Positions 8,610 through 15,645 of a stretch of DNA of 21,789 bases are shown piece by piece (position 1 is the first letter of the stretch; each line of letters opens with the position of its first letter). Both the position numbers and the translations under genes were made by a program. This DNA comes from Patescibacteria group bacterium (lineage in GTDB: Bacteria; Patescibacteriota; Minisyncoccia; CAIUEV01; JAHKAQ01), in contig JAHKAQ010000091.1 of NCBI GenBank assembly GCA_018825765.1, positions 1-21,789 of the forward strand, given 5' to 3'. The notes beneath the pieces were generated by a model. The model was not told the DNA's origin, searched no databases, and saw only the letters and a program-made list of their open reading frames with translations.

Positions 8610-8637
8610 ATTATAACATTAACACCGGCTTTGACAA
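8610..8637 (-). promoter_or_regulatory. Predicted promoter of the amidase gene
   Basis: Read on the minus strand, TTGTCA (8637-8632) and TATAAT (8615-8610) are separated by 16 bases. The amidase ATG is at 8591, so the 5' leader would be only about 12 bases. The -35 element is one arm of an inverted repeat shared with the opposing promoter. Confidence 0.6.
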
Positions 8638-8645
8638 GCCAGGGG

Positions 8646-8674
8646 TTGTCAAATTGAAAAAAATTTTATATATT
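8646..8674 (+). promoter_or_regulatory. Predicted promoter of the 311-residue gene
   Basis: TTGTCA (8646-8651) and TATATT (8669-8674) are spaced by 17 bases. It predicts a leader of about 95 bases before the ATG at 8775. The leader holds two possible stems: CCTATTA (8682-8688) with TAATAGG (8721-8727), and TTCAGGAA (8736-8743) with TTTCTGAA (8748-8755). Confidence 0.6.
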
Positions 8675-8774
8675 TAAATCACCTATTAGTGTCTTAGAAA
8701 ATAAAAAGAATAATACAAGTTAATAGGCCTAAAGCTTCAGGAAGATTTTTCTGAAACATTAAGATATAAAAGAT

Positions 8775-9710
8775 ATGACTACAAAACAAAACAATAAAAG
8801 AAAAAAAACGCCTGTTTCTTCGGAAAAGATAACCAGGAAAGACCAGCAAAAAATCGATTCCCTAAAAAGCATCATTGAAGAAGCGGAAAAAAGCCTTTTT
8901 TCCGCCCGCGCCATGCTCTCAAGAATAGAAGGGCAGAATAAACCATCGGTAAAAAAGAAAACTTACGGCGCCAGTCCTGACGGAAAAATAATCGAAGGGG
9001 TTTTTGACGGACAAATCATGATTGGAAACGACGGCAAGCAATACCCGGTTCCGGCTAATTACGCCAGTAAATCAAAACTGGTGGAAGGAGATATGCTGAA
9101 ACTTACCATAACCGACGACGGAAATTTTATTTACAAACAAATCGGTCCGGTAGAAAGAAAAAGGCTGATTGGCATGGTTCGTGAAGACGAATCTGGAAAT
9201 TTTGTCATTGAGGCTGAAGATAAAAAATATAAAGTGCTCCTGGCTTCAGTAACTTACTACCGGGCTCAAGTAGGGGATGAAGTAACCATAGTCGCGCCCA
9301 AAGAAACTGACGCCATCTGGTGCTCAATAGAAAATGTTACCAAAAAGGCCAGCGGCCTCGCGGCTTCTGGCCCGGATCAGGTTCAGGTAGACGAACAGGA
9401 AAAACAGGATCCTTTCCTTGAGAAAGCCCAAAAAACTCCCCCAAAAGCTCTATCTGCTGATGATAAAGCCGTAGTTGATGAATGGACGCCCAAACTTTCC
9501 GAATTAGAAAAAGAAGCCGCCGGAACAGAAGCCAGCGCTAAAACTCAAGCTTCAACCCCTGCCAAGCAAACCCCGGAAATTGCCGCTCCTCCAACAAAAG
9601 ATCCTGCCAAAGCCAACCAGGAAGAAAAGGTTACCATAAAAATAAAAGAATCCCAGGACGTGGTAAAAAAAGATTTTCCTGACACGCCGGAAGAATTTTT
9701 CTCTAAGTAA
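8775..9710 (+). CDS. Conserved-looking protein of unknown function, coiled coil plus beta-rich domains
   Basis: 311 residues; not recognised. A lysine-rich start (1-20) leads into a helical, probably coiled-coil segment (about 20-52). Then come two beta-rich blocks, about 70-122 (EGVFDGQIMIGNDGKQYPVPANYASKSKLVEGD) and 128-188 (IGMVREDESGNFVIEAEDKKYKVLLASVTYYRAQVGDEVTIV in outline), each like a small barrel in which a short strand pair is followed by a GD or VGD turn. The last 120 residues are low complexity, rich in Ala, Pro, Lys and Glu, and end FPDTPEEFFSK. There is no signal peptide or membrane segment, so it is presumably cytoplasmic. It stands alone behind its own promoter with a structured leader, opposite the amidase. 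The repeated barrels hint at nucleic-acid or ribosome binding, but nothing proves this. Confidence 0.75.
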   Translation: MTTKQNNKRKKTPVSSEKITRKDQQKIDSLKSIIEEAEKSLFSARAMLSRIEGQNKPSVKKKTYGASPDGKIIEGVFDGQIMIGNDGKQYPVPANYASKSKLVEGDMLKLTITDDGNFIYKQIGPVERKRLIGMVREDESGNFVIEAEDKKYKVLLASVTYYRAQVGDEVTIVAPKETDAIWCSIENVTKKASGLAASGPDQVQVDEQEKQDPFLEKAQKTPPKALSADDKAVVDEWTPKLSELEKEAAGTEASAKTQASTPAKQTPEIAAPPTKDPAKANQEEKVTIKIKESQDVVKKDFPDTPEEFFSK

Positions 9711-9745
9711 TAAGCTTATTCTTACAATAGGTTCTGTTTAGATAT

Positions 9746-9754
9746 TGTTATAAA
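9746..9754 (+). promoter_or_regulatory. Possible extended -10 element before the gtrA-like gene
   Basis: TGtTATAAA lies 11 bases before the ATG at 9766, without a convincing -35. If used, the transcript would start within about 5 bases of the start codon. Confidence 0.3.
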
Positions 9755-9765
9755 ATGAAAAAACA

Positions 9766-10248
9766 ATGAAAAATATTGTTAAAAAATTTCCTTTCCTCAA
9801 ACAATTCGGCAAGTTTATTATTACTGGTTTTATAAACACAGGCATTGATTTTGGCATACTTTCGCTTCTCATGTGGACAAGCGGTAAAAACCAGGGCGTA
9901 TACATTCTGATATTTACTTCGATTTCTTTTCTGGCCGCCACTATTAATAGTTTTTTCCTTAATAAATACTGGACTTTTAGCAAAAAAGACAAAACAAAAT
10001 CCAGATCCGAAAGCCACAGCAAAGATTTTAGCCAGTTTCTCGTCATTACTCTTGGCGGCTGGCTCATAAACGCCGGTCTTACCACTTTGATTAGCGGCTT
10101 TATCCCTCCTTTTCTGGGAATTTTTAATGAGTGGCTGATGCCGGAAAAACTTCAAAGCCTGTGGGTCTTAACCGCCAAAGCGTTTGCTACTGGAATTTCC
10201 CTTGTCTGGAATTTTACCGGCTACAAACTCTGGGTTTTTAAAAAGTAA
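9766..10248 (+). CDS. GtrA-family membrane protein
   Basis: 160 residues with four predicted membrane helices (about 17-37, 44-66, 90-112 and 133-157), the normal GtrA layout. Family signatures are visible: FGKFIITGFINTGIDFGILS at the start of helix 1 and ATINSFFLNKYWTF at the end of helix 2, with NFTGYKLWVFKK at the C-terminus. GtrA-like proteins are thought to help move undecaprenyl-phosphate-linked sugars across the membrane for cell-surface glycans, and some act with a neighbouring glycosyltransferase. No such partner is adjacent here. The ATG at 9766 follows an AT-rich stretch with no Shine-Dalgarno; another ATG at 9755 is out of frame. A strong terminator follows the gene. Confidence 0.85.
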   Translation: MKNIVKKFPFLKQFGKFIITGFINTGIDFGILSLLMWTSGKNQGVYILIFTSISFLAATINSFFLNKYWTFSKKDKTKSRSESHSKDFSQFLVITLGGWLINAGLTTLISGFIPPFLGIFNEWLMPEKLQSLWVLTAKAFATGISLVWNFTGYKLWVFKK

Positions 10249-10297
10249 TTACTGACAGCTTCTTTTTATTTTCTGGAAAGAAAGATTCTATTTTGCT

Positions 10298-10329
10298 AAA
10301 ATTGCCTTAAGTCTCTTAAGCGCAATTTT
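10298..10329 (+). terminator. Intrinsic terminator between gtrA-like gene and dnaX
   Basis: The left arm AAAATTGCCTTAAG (10298-10311), triloop TCT and right arm CTTAAGcGCAATTTT (10315-10329) give 14 base pairs with one bulged C. The 3' side continues into TTATTTT. This is the strongest terminator-like structure in the window and ends just 11 bases before the dnaX ATG. Confidence 0.8.
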
Positions 10330-10340
10330 TTATTTTCACT

Positions 10341-11930
10341 ATGCCTTCTCTTTATAATAAATATCGACCCAAACATTTCAAAGACATTATCGAGCAGGAA
10401 AGTATTGTTACGGTCTTAAAAAATTCAGTCGAGTTAAAACAAGTTGCCCACGCCTATTTATTCTGCGGCCCTAAAGGAACCGGCAAAACAACCATGGCCA
10501 GGATTTTCGCCAAAGCCATAAACTGCGTCCAGCCCAAAAATGGAGAACCATGCGGCCAGTGTCCCAGCTGTAAAATGATTGAATCAAACCAGAATTTAGA
10601 TATCACGGAAATTGACGCCGCCTCTCATACCGGCGTGGACAATATTCGGGAACTCACGGAAAACATCCGCACCTCTCCGGCTTCTTTAAAATATAAAGTA
10701 TATGTCATTGACGAAGTCCATATGCTTTCCAAAGGAGCCTTTAACGCTCTTTTAAAATCCCTGGAAGAACCGCCGGAATTCGTTATCTTTATTCTGGCCA
10801 CCACCGAGATCCACAAAGTGCCGGCTACTATTATTTCACGCTGTCAGCGCTTTAATTTCCGCCGGCTTCAGTCCCGCTATATAATAGAAAAATTAAAGAT
10901 GATCGCCAGCGGAGAAGCAGTGGACGTTTCGCCCGGTGCTTTAAATTTAATTGCCGCGTCCGCCGAAGGGGGAATGCGCGACGCGGAAAGCCTTTTTGAT
11001 CAGATTATCAACCTGAAACACGGAAAAATAAAAGCTCCGGACATTGAAAGCCTGTTAGGAGTGCCTAACAACAGGATTTTTTTTAATTTTACCCGCGCTG
11101 TTTTAAATAAAGACTTAAAGCTGGGATTTGATGTCATAACCAAGCTGGTTTATTCCGGTTATGACATGAATAATTTTTTAAAAAACCTGATTGAATATCT
11201 TCGCGATATTCTGATTCTTAAAATAGACGCCCAATACAAATCTGATCTTATTGAAAAAATGGACGAAAAAAGCCTCCTTGATCTCGAAGCCATCGCCATA
11301 AAAACCAGCCCGGCGCTTATTGGAAAGACCATGGTCGAGCTAATCCAGGCAAAAAACCTAATCAAAGATTCGCCCCTGCCCCAAATTCCCATTGAACTGG
11401 CCCTTACAAAACTCATTGCCGGTAATGGAGATATTGAAGCGATAAGCCCAAAAAATCAGGCAGAAGAAAAACCTGAAGCGATAAAAATAGCGTCCAAACA
11501 AGCTCCTAAACCCGAAAAAATTCCCCAACCCAAACAAACTCCAAAAACACAAAATCCCCCTAAACGCAAAAAATCAAAAGACGAACCTAAAAACAAGCTT
11601 TCCATGGATCAAATTTACAGGATCTGGCCCAGGCTTATTCTCGAAGTGAAAAAGCACAATCGTTCGCTCTGGGCCGTGATTCAGAATTGTCAGCCCATGG
11701 GCATTGATGATGACAATCAGATTTTAGTAAAAACCCAATACGCCTTTCACAAATCAAAGCTGGAAGACAGGGGAAATAAAGAGCTTGTTTCAAGAATCGC
11801 CGGAAAACTGCTTGCCTCGCCTTGCGCTTTCTGTTACTTATTAGAAAGCGAAATTTCACCGGATTTCAAGAAAGACAATAAAACCACCACCCAGCAGGTG
11901 CTTAATGAATTCGGGGGTCAAATTATTTAG
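10341..11930 (+). CDS. dnaX: DNA polymerase III subunit gamma/tau
   Basis: 529 residues. The AAA+ clamp-loader core is complete: Walker A GPKGTGKT at 43-50, a zinc knot with Cys62, Cys71, Cys74 and Cys77, Walker B VIDEVH at 122-127, the ATT sensor at 153-155 and the SRC motif at 166-168. A lid and collar region follow to about 365. A Lys/Pro/Gln-rich linker (about 380-425) leads to a C-terminal domain of about 100 residues (SMDQIYRIWPRLILEVKK...), corresponding to the tau extension. The protein loads the sliding clamp during replication. I see no clear slippery heptamer with a downstream hairpin, so one product is assumed. The tRNA-Gln gene starts 12 bases after the stop. Confidence 0.95.
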   Translation: MPSLYNKYRPKHFKDIIEQESIVTVLKNSVELKQVAHAYLFCGPKGTGKTTMARIFAKAINCVQPKNGEPCGQCPSCKMIESNQNLDITEIDAASHTGVDNIRELTENIRTSPASLKYKVYVIDEVHMLSKGAFNALLKSLEEPPEFVIFILATTEIHKVPATIISRCQRFNFRRLQSRYIIEKLKMIASGEAVDVSPGALNLIAASAEGGMRDAESLFDQIINLKHGKIKAPDIESLLGVPNNRIFFNFTRAVLNKDLKLGFDVITKLVYSGYDMNNFLKNLIEYLRDILILKIDAQYKSDLIEKMDEKSLLDLEAIAIKTSPALIGKTMVELIQAKNLIKDSPLPQIPIELALTKLIAGNGDIEAISPKNQAEEKPEAIKIASKQAPKPEKIPQPKQTPKTQNPPKRKKSKDEPKNKLSMDQIYRIWPRLILEVKKHNRSLWAVIQNCQPMGIDDDNQILVKTQYAFHKSKLEDRGNKELVSRIAGKLLASPCAFCYLLESEISPDFKKDNKTTTQQVLNEFGGQII

Positions 11931-11941
11931 ACCCTCCCCGC

Positions 11942-12013
11942 TGCCCGGTCGCCAAGCGGTAAGGCAACGGCCTTTGAAGCCGTTATTCGCAGGTTCGAAT
12001 CCTGCCCGGGCAA
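11942..12013 (+). tRNA. tRNA-Gln (anticodon TTG)
   Basis: The cloverleaf is complete: acceptor TGCCCGG with CCGGGCA, D arm GCC/GGC, anticodon stem ACGGC/GCCGT around loop CTTTGAA (anticodon TTG), and T arm GCAGG-TTCGAAT-CCTGC. The discriminator is A at 12013, and CCA is not encoded (the next bases are CAT). It sits between dnaX and secY, 17 bases before the secY ATG. Confidence 0.95.
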
Positions 12014-12030
12014 CATAATAAATAAAAAAT

Positions 12031-13299
12031 ATGAACAAACTTACCCAGGTTATGAAAATCAAAGACCTAAGAAATAAAATTCTCTGCGTTTTGGGTATTC
12101 TGGTTGTCTTCAGGATTCTGGCCTCTATTCCAGTGCCCGGCATTGACATAGAAAGAGTCAAAGAATTCTTTTCCGGCAACCAGTTTTTCGGCATGCTAAA
12201 TGTTTTTTCCGGCAGCAGCATGAGCAATTTCTCCATAGTCATGCTGGGCGTGGGCCCGTATATTACCGCCTCAATTGTCATGCAGCTCATGACCATGATC
12301 ATTCCCCGGGTGGAAAAAATGTATAAAGAGGAGGGCGAAGCCGGCCGCCAGAAATTCAATCAGATAACCCGCTACCTTACCGTGCCCTTCGCCCTGCTTC
12401 AAAGCTTTGGCATGATTTCTCTTTTAAGAAGCCAGAAGATAATAGATACTCTGGGCCTGGGCCAGACTTTAGTTATTATGATAATTATTACCTCTGGCAC
12501 TGTCCTTTTAATGTGGCTGGGGGAAATAATAACTGAAAAAGGCATTGGAAACGGTGTTTCCCTTATTATCTTCGCCGGCATCGTGGCCAATCTTCCTTCA
12601 GCCTTAAAACAGCTTGCCGCCACCTGGGACGAAACCAGGCTCCTGACTTACGCCGGATTCCTGATCGCTTTAGTGGCGGTAATTTACGCCGTAATTGTGG
12701 TTACCGAAGGCCAGCGAAATATTCCAGTCTCTTACGCCAGGAGAATGCGCGGCGCGAAAAACATCAGCGGAAACCAGGCCTATCTTCCTCTTCGCGTCAA
12801 TCAGGCCGGCGTTATCCCTATAATTTTTGCCATGTCGGTCATGCTTTTTCCCGGCATGATCACCAATTTCTTAGCCTCGGCTAATGTTGAAAAATTAACC
12901 AGCGCCGCCCTGGCTGTTGACACCCTCTTTAAAAACCAGCTCTTTTACGGCATTCTCTACTTTTTTCTAGTTATCGCTTTTTCCTTTTTCTACACCAAGG
13001 TAACCTTTGATCCCAAAAATATCGCTGAAAATTTACAAAAAAACGGCGGCTACATTCCAGGCATCCGGCCCGGCGCTAAAACCGAAAAACACCTGAACAA
13101 CGTGGTTAATCGCATTACCCTGGCCGGTTCATTGTTCCTGGCGGCTGTGGCTGTCCTGCCTTTTGTCATTCAATGGGCTACCCAGATTCAGAATTTATCA
13201 GTAGGCGGCACCAGCTTGCTTATCGTAGTTTCCGTGGTCATAGAAACCATTAAGCAAATCCAGGGGCAAATAATAATGAGAAGCTACGAAAAAATATAA
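12031..13299 (+). CDS. secY: Preprotein translocase subunit SecY
   Basis: 422 residues, the usual length, with ten predicted membrane helices. Recognisable blocks are ASIPVPGID in the first loop, the plug region (MLNVFSGSSMSNFSIVMLGVGPYIT), EEGEAGRQKFNQITRYLTVPFALLQ after helix 2, the long cytoplasmic loop with YARRMRGAKNISGNQAYLPLRVNQAGVIPIIFA in outline, and a C-terminal EVIETIKQIQGQIIMRSYE-like end. SecY is the pore of the Sec translocon that exports unfolded proteins and inserts membrane proteins. In many bacteria it lies in the spc ribosomal-protein operon; here it is placed after dnaX and tRNA-Gln with map next (3 bases) and without adk between them. Confidence 0.97.
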   Translation: MNKLTQVMKIKDLRNKILCVLGILVVFRILASIPVPGIDIERVKEFFSGNQFFGMLNVFSGSSMSNFSIVMLGVGPYITASIVMQLMTMIIPRVEKMYKEEGEAGRQKFNQITRYLTVPFALLQSFGMISLLRSQKIIDTLGLGQTLVIMIIITSGTVLLMWLGEIITEKGIGNGVSLIIFAGIVANLPSALKQLAATWDETRLLTYAGFLIALVAVIYAVIVVTEGQRNIPVSYARRMRGAKNISGNQAYLPLRVNQAGVIPIIFAMSVMLFPGMITNFLASANVEKLTSAALAVDTLFKNQLFYGILYFFLVIAFSFFYTKVTFDPKNIAENLQKNGGYIPGIRPGAKTEKHLNNVVNRITLAGSLFLAAVAVLPFVIQWATQIQNLSVGGTSLLIVVSVVIETIKQIQGQIIMRSYEKI

Positions 13300-13302
13300 T
13301 AT

Positions 13303-14040
13303 ATGATTGTAAAAACCCAGGAAGAATTAGAATATCTTCGCCAGGGAGGCCGAATTTTAAAAAACATCTTAAAAGAACTGGTAAAAATTACCCGACCCGG
13401 TATAAGCGCCCAAAAAATAAACCAGCTAACCGGACGCTTAGCCAGAGAACAAAACGCAATCCCTTCATTTTTAGGCCATGATAATTTCCCGGCTAATCTT
13501 TGTGTTTCCTTAAACGAGGAAATAGTCCACGGCCTGCCGCAGAATAAAAAGATAAACAAAGGAGACTTAGTAAGCTATGATCTTGGAATAAAATACAAAG
13601 GATTTTTTACCGACGCGGCTGTAACTATTGGCGTGGGACCAATTTCTCCTGTCAGGCAAAAAATAATAAAGGTCTGCCGTGAATGTCTGAATCTCGGCAT
13701 TAAACAAGCTAAAAGCGGCAATCGAATCGGCGACATCAGCGCCGCTATCCAAAATCACGCCGAAAAAAACAATTTTTCCGTGATAAGAAGGCTGGTGGGC
13801 CATGGCGTGGGCCGCGCCGTTCACGAAGATCCCAGTGTTCCTAATTTTGGAATCAAAGCCAGGGGTCTTAAACTGGAAGACGGCATGTGTCTGGCCATTG
13901 AGCCCATGATCGCCCGGGGATCTTTTAATATCACGCTTTTAAACGACGGTTGGACTTATTCCACTTACGATAAAAAAATAAGCTGTCATTTCGAGCATAC
14001 GATTATTGTGGGGAAAAAAACAGCGGAAATTATAACCTGA
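13303..14040 (+). CDS. map: Type I methionine aminopeptidase
   Basis: 245 residues, typical of the short bacterial form. The five metal ligands are in place: Asp93 (SYDLG), Asp104 (FTDAA), His167 (GHGVGRAVHEDP), Glu200 (AIEPMI) and Glu231 (HFEHTI); the substrate-contacting His76 is in VHGLP. The enzyme removes the initiator methionine from nascent proteins in the cytoplasm. It follows secY by 3 bases and precedes ruvX by 9 bases, so the three are likely one operon. The stop is TGA, which shows that TGA is a real stop codon in this organism. Confidence 0.96.
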   Translation: MIVKTQEELEYLRQGGRILKNILKELVKITRPGISAQKINQLTGRLAREQNAIPSFLGHDNFPANLCVSLNEEIVHGLPQNKKINKGDLVSYDLGIKYKGFFTDAAVTIGVGPISPVRQKIIKVCRECLNLGIKQAKSGNRIGDISAAIQNHAEKNNFSVIRRLVGHGVGRAVHEDPSVPNFGIKARGLKLEDGMCLAIEPMIARGSFNITLLNDGWTYSTYDKKISCHFEHTIIVGKKTAEIIT

Positions 14041-14049
14041 TTTATTATT

Positions 14050-14445
14050 ATGTCAAAAAATATCCTGGGCATTGATTACGGCTCAAAAAAAACCGGCCTG
14101 GCCATCTCCCAGGACAGCTCCTTGCCGCTTGGCTTTAAAACCATAAGCGGAAATAAACAGGAAATTATCAAACAAATCAAACAAATCACAGCCCAGCACT
14201 CTATAAAACTCATAGTGCTTGGCCTGCCTGAATCGGAAAAATTTAACCAGCCTGAAAGCCAGAAGCACAAGATAACTCAATTCAAAAACCAGCTCGCGAA
14301 AGCCGTTCCTCAAATAAAGATAGAAACCGCGGACGAGCGCATGAGCTCCAAGCTGGCCGGCCGCTACAGCGACAAGGAAAAAGAACATCAGGAAGCGGCC
14401 AGAATTATTCTTGAAGATTGGATGAGAAAGGGTGCTGATAAATAA
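14050..14445 (+). CDS. ruvX: RuvX/YqgF-type putative Holliday junction resolvase or pre-16S rRNA nuclease
   Basis: 131 residues with the RNase H-like fold signatures of the family: GIDYGSKKTGLAIS at 7-20 with Asp9, IVLGLPES at 55-62, and ADERMSSKLA at 94-103. E. coli YqgF is linked to processing of the 16S rRNA 5' end. The family usually has a further acidic residue in a DxxAA motif near the C-terminus; here the corresponding stretch reads HQEAA (113-117), so His replaces that Asp, although Glu115 is close by. Activity therefore needs checking. It is the last gene of the secY-map-ruvX group. Confidence 0.85.
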   Translation: MSKNILGIDYGSKKTGLAISQDSSLPLGFKTISGNKQEIIKQIKQITAQHSIKLIVLGLPESEKFNQPESQKHKITQFKNQLAKAVPQIKIETADERMSSKLAGRYSDKEKEHQEAARIILEDWMRKGADK

Positions 14446-14451
14446 AAAGCC

Positions 14452-14479
14452 TTGCCAAATCCCTGGCTTTAGCTATAAT
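14452..14479 (+). promoter_or_regulatory. Promoter of rplJ-rplL
   Basis: TTGCCA (14452-14457) and a perfect TATAAT (14474-14479) are 16 bases apart. A start near 14486 gives a leader of about 107 bases that contains the L10-type structure. A weak hairpin (AAAGCC/GGCTTT, 14446-14470) that might end the upstream operon overlaps it. Confidence 0.75.
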
Positions 14480-14499
14480 GCTTAACACAATCAAATATT

Positions 14500-14576
14500 C
14501 CAAAGACAGCAAGCGCTCATAAGTCTTGCCCAGGAAAAATCAATTCCCCAAGCTGTCTTTGTTTTCAGCTTTTTTT
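14500..14576 (+). promoter_or_regulatory. Ribosomal protein L10 leader with overlapping intrinsic terminator
   Basis: CAAAGACAGC (14501-14510) pairs perfectly with GCTGTCTTTG (14552-14561), closing a structure with two inner hairpins: AAG (14511-14513) with CTT (14525-14527), and GGAA (14533-14536) with TTCC (14544-14547). The segment CTTGCCCAGG resembles the conserved CCTGCCGAGG of known L10 leaders, where the L10-L12 complex binds. A second hairpin, AAGCTG (14550-14555) with CAGCTT (14566-14571) and seven Ts (14570-14576), uses the same bases as the outer stem, so the two cannot form together. This fits attenuation of rplJL transcription, as known in Bacillus. Confidence 0.75.
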
Positions 14577-14592
14577 AATTTTAAACCCTATT

Positions 14593-15111
14593 ATGCTACG
14601 AAGAAAAGACAAGGAAAAAATCGTCCAAAACTTAACTGACAGCTTGGAACAGGCCAAATCTGTTGTTTTTTCTGATTATACCGGAATGTCGGCCAATGAA
14701 ATTAAGGACTTGCGAAGAGCGTTGAAAAAAAACAAGGTTCAATACGGAGTTTTCAAAAAGACCCTAATCCAGCTCGCGCTTGACAAAATCAGGATTAAAG
14801 CCAATATCCGAGACTATCAGGGGCCGGTTTCCCTGGCTATATCCAAAGACGACGAAATAGCTCCGGCTAAAATTATAGATAATGCCGCGAAAGCCAATGA
14901 AAACTTAAAAATGATCGGCGGCATCCTGGAAAACAAGTATCTTGGTGAAGAAGAGATCATCGCCTTAGCCAAGCTTCCGGAAAAAGACCAGCTTATCGCT
15001 AAAGCTATCGGCTCAATCAAGGCGCCCATCAGCAATTTTGTCAGTGTTCTTACAAACACCAGCCGCCAGCTGGTTTTAGTTCTAAAAGCTATTCAGGAGA
15101 AAAAAGCTTAA
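14593..15111 (+). CDS. rplJ: 50S ribosomal protein L10
   Basis: 172 residues, the normal length. The N-terminal rRNA-binding domain begins MLRRKDKEKIVQNLTDSL and contains SVVFSDYTGMSANEIKDLRR and VFKKTLIQLAL; the C-terminal helix (about 140-172), which carries L7/L12 dimers, is present (ISNFVSVLTNTSRQLVLVLKAI). L10 anchors the stalk of the large subunit that recruits translation factors. It lies directly behind the predicted leader and 29 bases before rplL, as in most bacteria. No Shine-Dalgarno lies before the ATG; the upstream bases are the AT-rich end of the attenuator. Confidence 0.96.
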   Translation: MLRRKDKEKIVQNLTDSLEQAKSVVFSDYTGMSANEIKDLRRALKKNKVQYGVFKKTLIQLALDKIRIKANIRDYQGPVSLAISKDDEIAPAKIIDNAAKANENLKMIGGILENKYLGEEEIIALAKLPEKDQLIAKAIGSIKAPISNFVSVLTNTSRQLVLVLKAIQEKKA

Positions 15112-15140
15112 TTCATATAGTTAATTATTATTTTATATTC

Positions 15141-15629
15141 ATGAAAGAAGAAAAAAAGGATTCCAAGGCCTCGGCCAAAAAGACTGGAAAAGTCGAAAAA
15201 ACCGAACAAACTGAAAAGACCGAAAAAAAAGATAAAGTAGCCATTCCCGGGAAATTCAAGCAACTGGTGGAAGAAATTGAAAAAATGAGCGTGCTGGAAT
15301 TATCAGAACTGGTTAAGGTTCTGGAAGATAAATTTGGCGTCTCCGCCGCCGCTCCCGTGGCTCAAGTTGCCGCTCCGGCCGGATCAGGGGACGGCGCGAA
15401 CGATCAAGCGGCTGAAAAAACCAGCTTTAATCTCGAGCTTACCAGCCCCGGCGACTCAAAAATCGCCATAATTAAATTAGTAAACGAAATTACCGGCCTG
15501 GGCCTGAAAGGCGCCAAAGACTTAGTGGACGGCGCTCCCAAAGTAATCAAAGAAAACGTGGCCAAAGAAGAAGCCGAGGAACTCAAAAAGAAACTGGAAG
15601 AAGCCGGCGCCGCTGTAGAATTAAAATAG
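15141..15629 (+). CDS. rplL: 50S ribosomal protein L7/L12 with charged N-terminal extension
   Basis: 162 residues, against about 120-130 in most bacteria. The L12 core is complete: dimerisation domain about 37-68 (FKQLVEEIEKMSVLELSELV), Ala/Gly-rich hinge 69-93, and the factor-binding C-terminal domain 94-162 with GLGLKGAKDLVDGAPKVIKE. The extra length is an N-terminal tail of about 35 residues made almost entirely of Lys, Glu, Thr and Ala. No other ATG, GTG or TTG lies between the chosen start and the core, so the tail appears genuine. Multiple copies of L12 on L10 recruit and activate elongation-factor GTPases. rplL meets the next gene tail to tail. Confidence 0.95.
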   Translation: MKEEKKDSKASAKKTGKVEKTEQTEKTEKKDKVAIPGKFKQLVEEIEKMSVLELSELVKVLEDKFGVSAAAPVAQVAAPAGSGDGANDQAAEKTSFNLELTSPGDSKIAIIKLVNEITGLGLKGAKDLVDGAPKVIKENVAKEEAEELKKKLEEAGAAVELK

Positions 15630-15645
15630 AGTAAAATAAAAATAT

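Noticed and set aside
10294..10302. Extended -10 element TGCTAAAAT as a dnaX promoter
   Set aside because: The sequence forms the left arm of the strong terminator hairpin at 10298-10329, and no -35 is convincing.
11440..11600. Programmed frameshift in dnaX producing a short gamma form
   Set aside because: Runs of A are present in the linker, but no clear slippery heptamer with a following hairpin could be recognised.
11856..12359. Minus-strand frame of 167 codons across tRNA-Gln and the start of secY
   Set aside because: It contains the antisense tRNA pattern (AGFEPANNGFKG) and overlaps two firm genes; no independent coding signal.
14446..14470. Terminator after ruvX (AAAGCC/GGCTTT)
   Set aside because: The stem is short, the loop is 13 bases and no T-run follows; it also overlaps the rplJ promoter.
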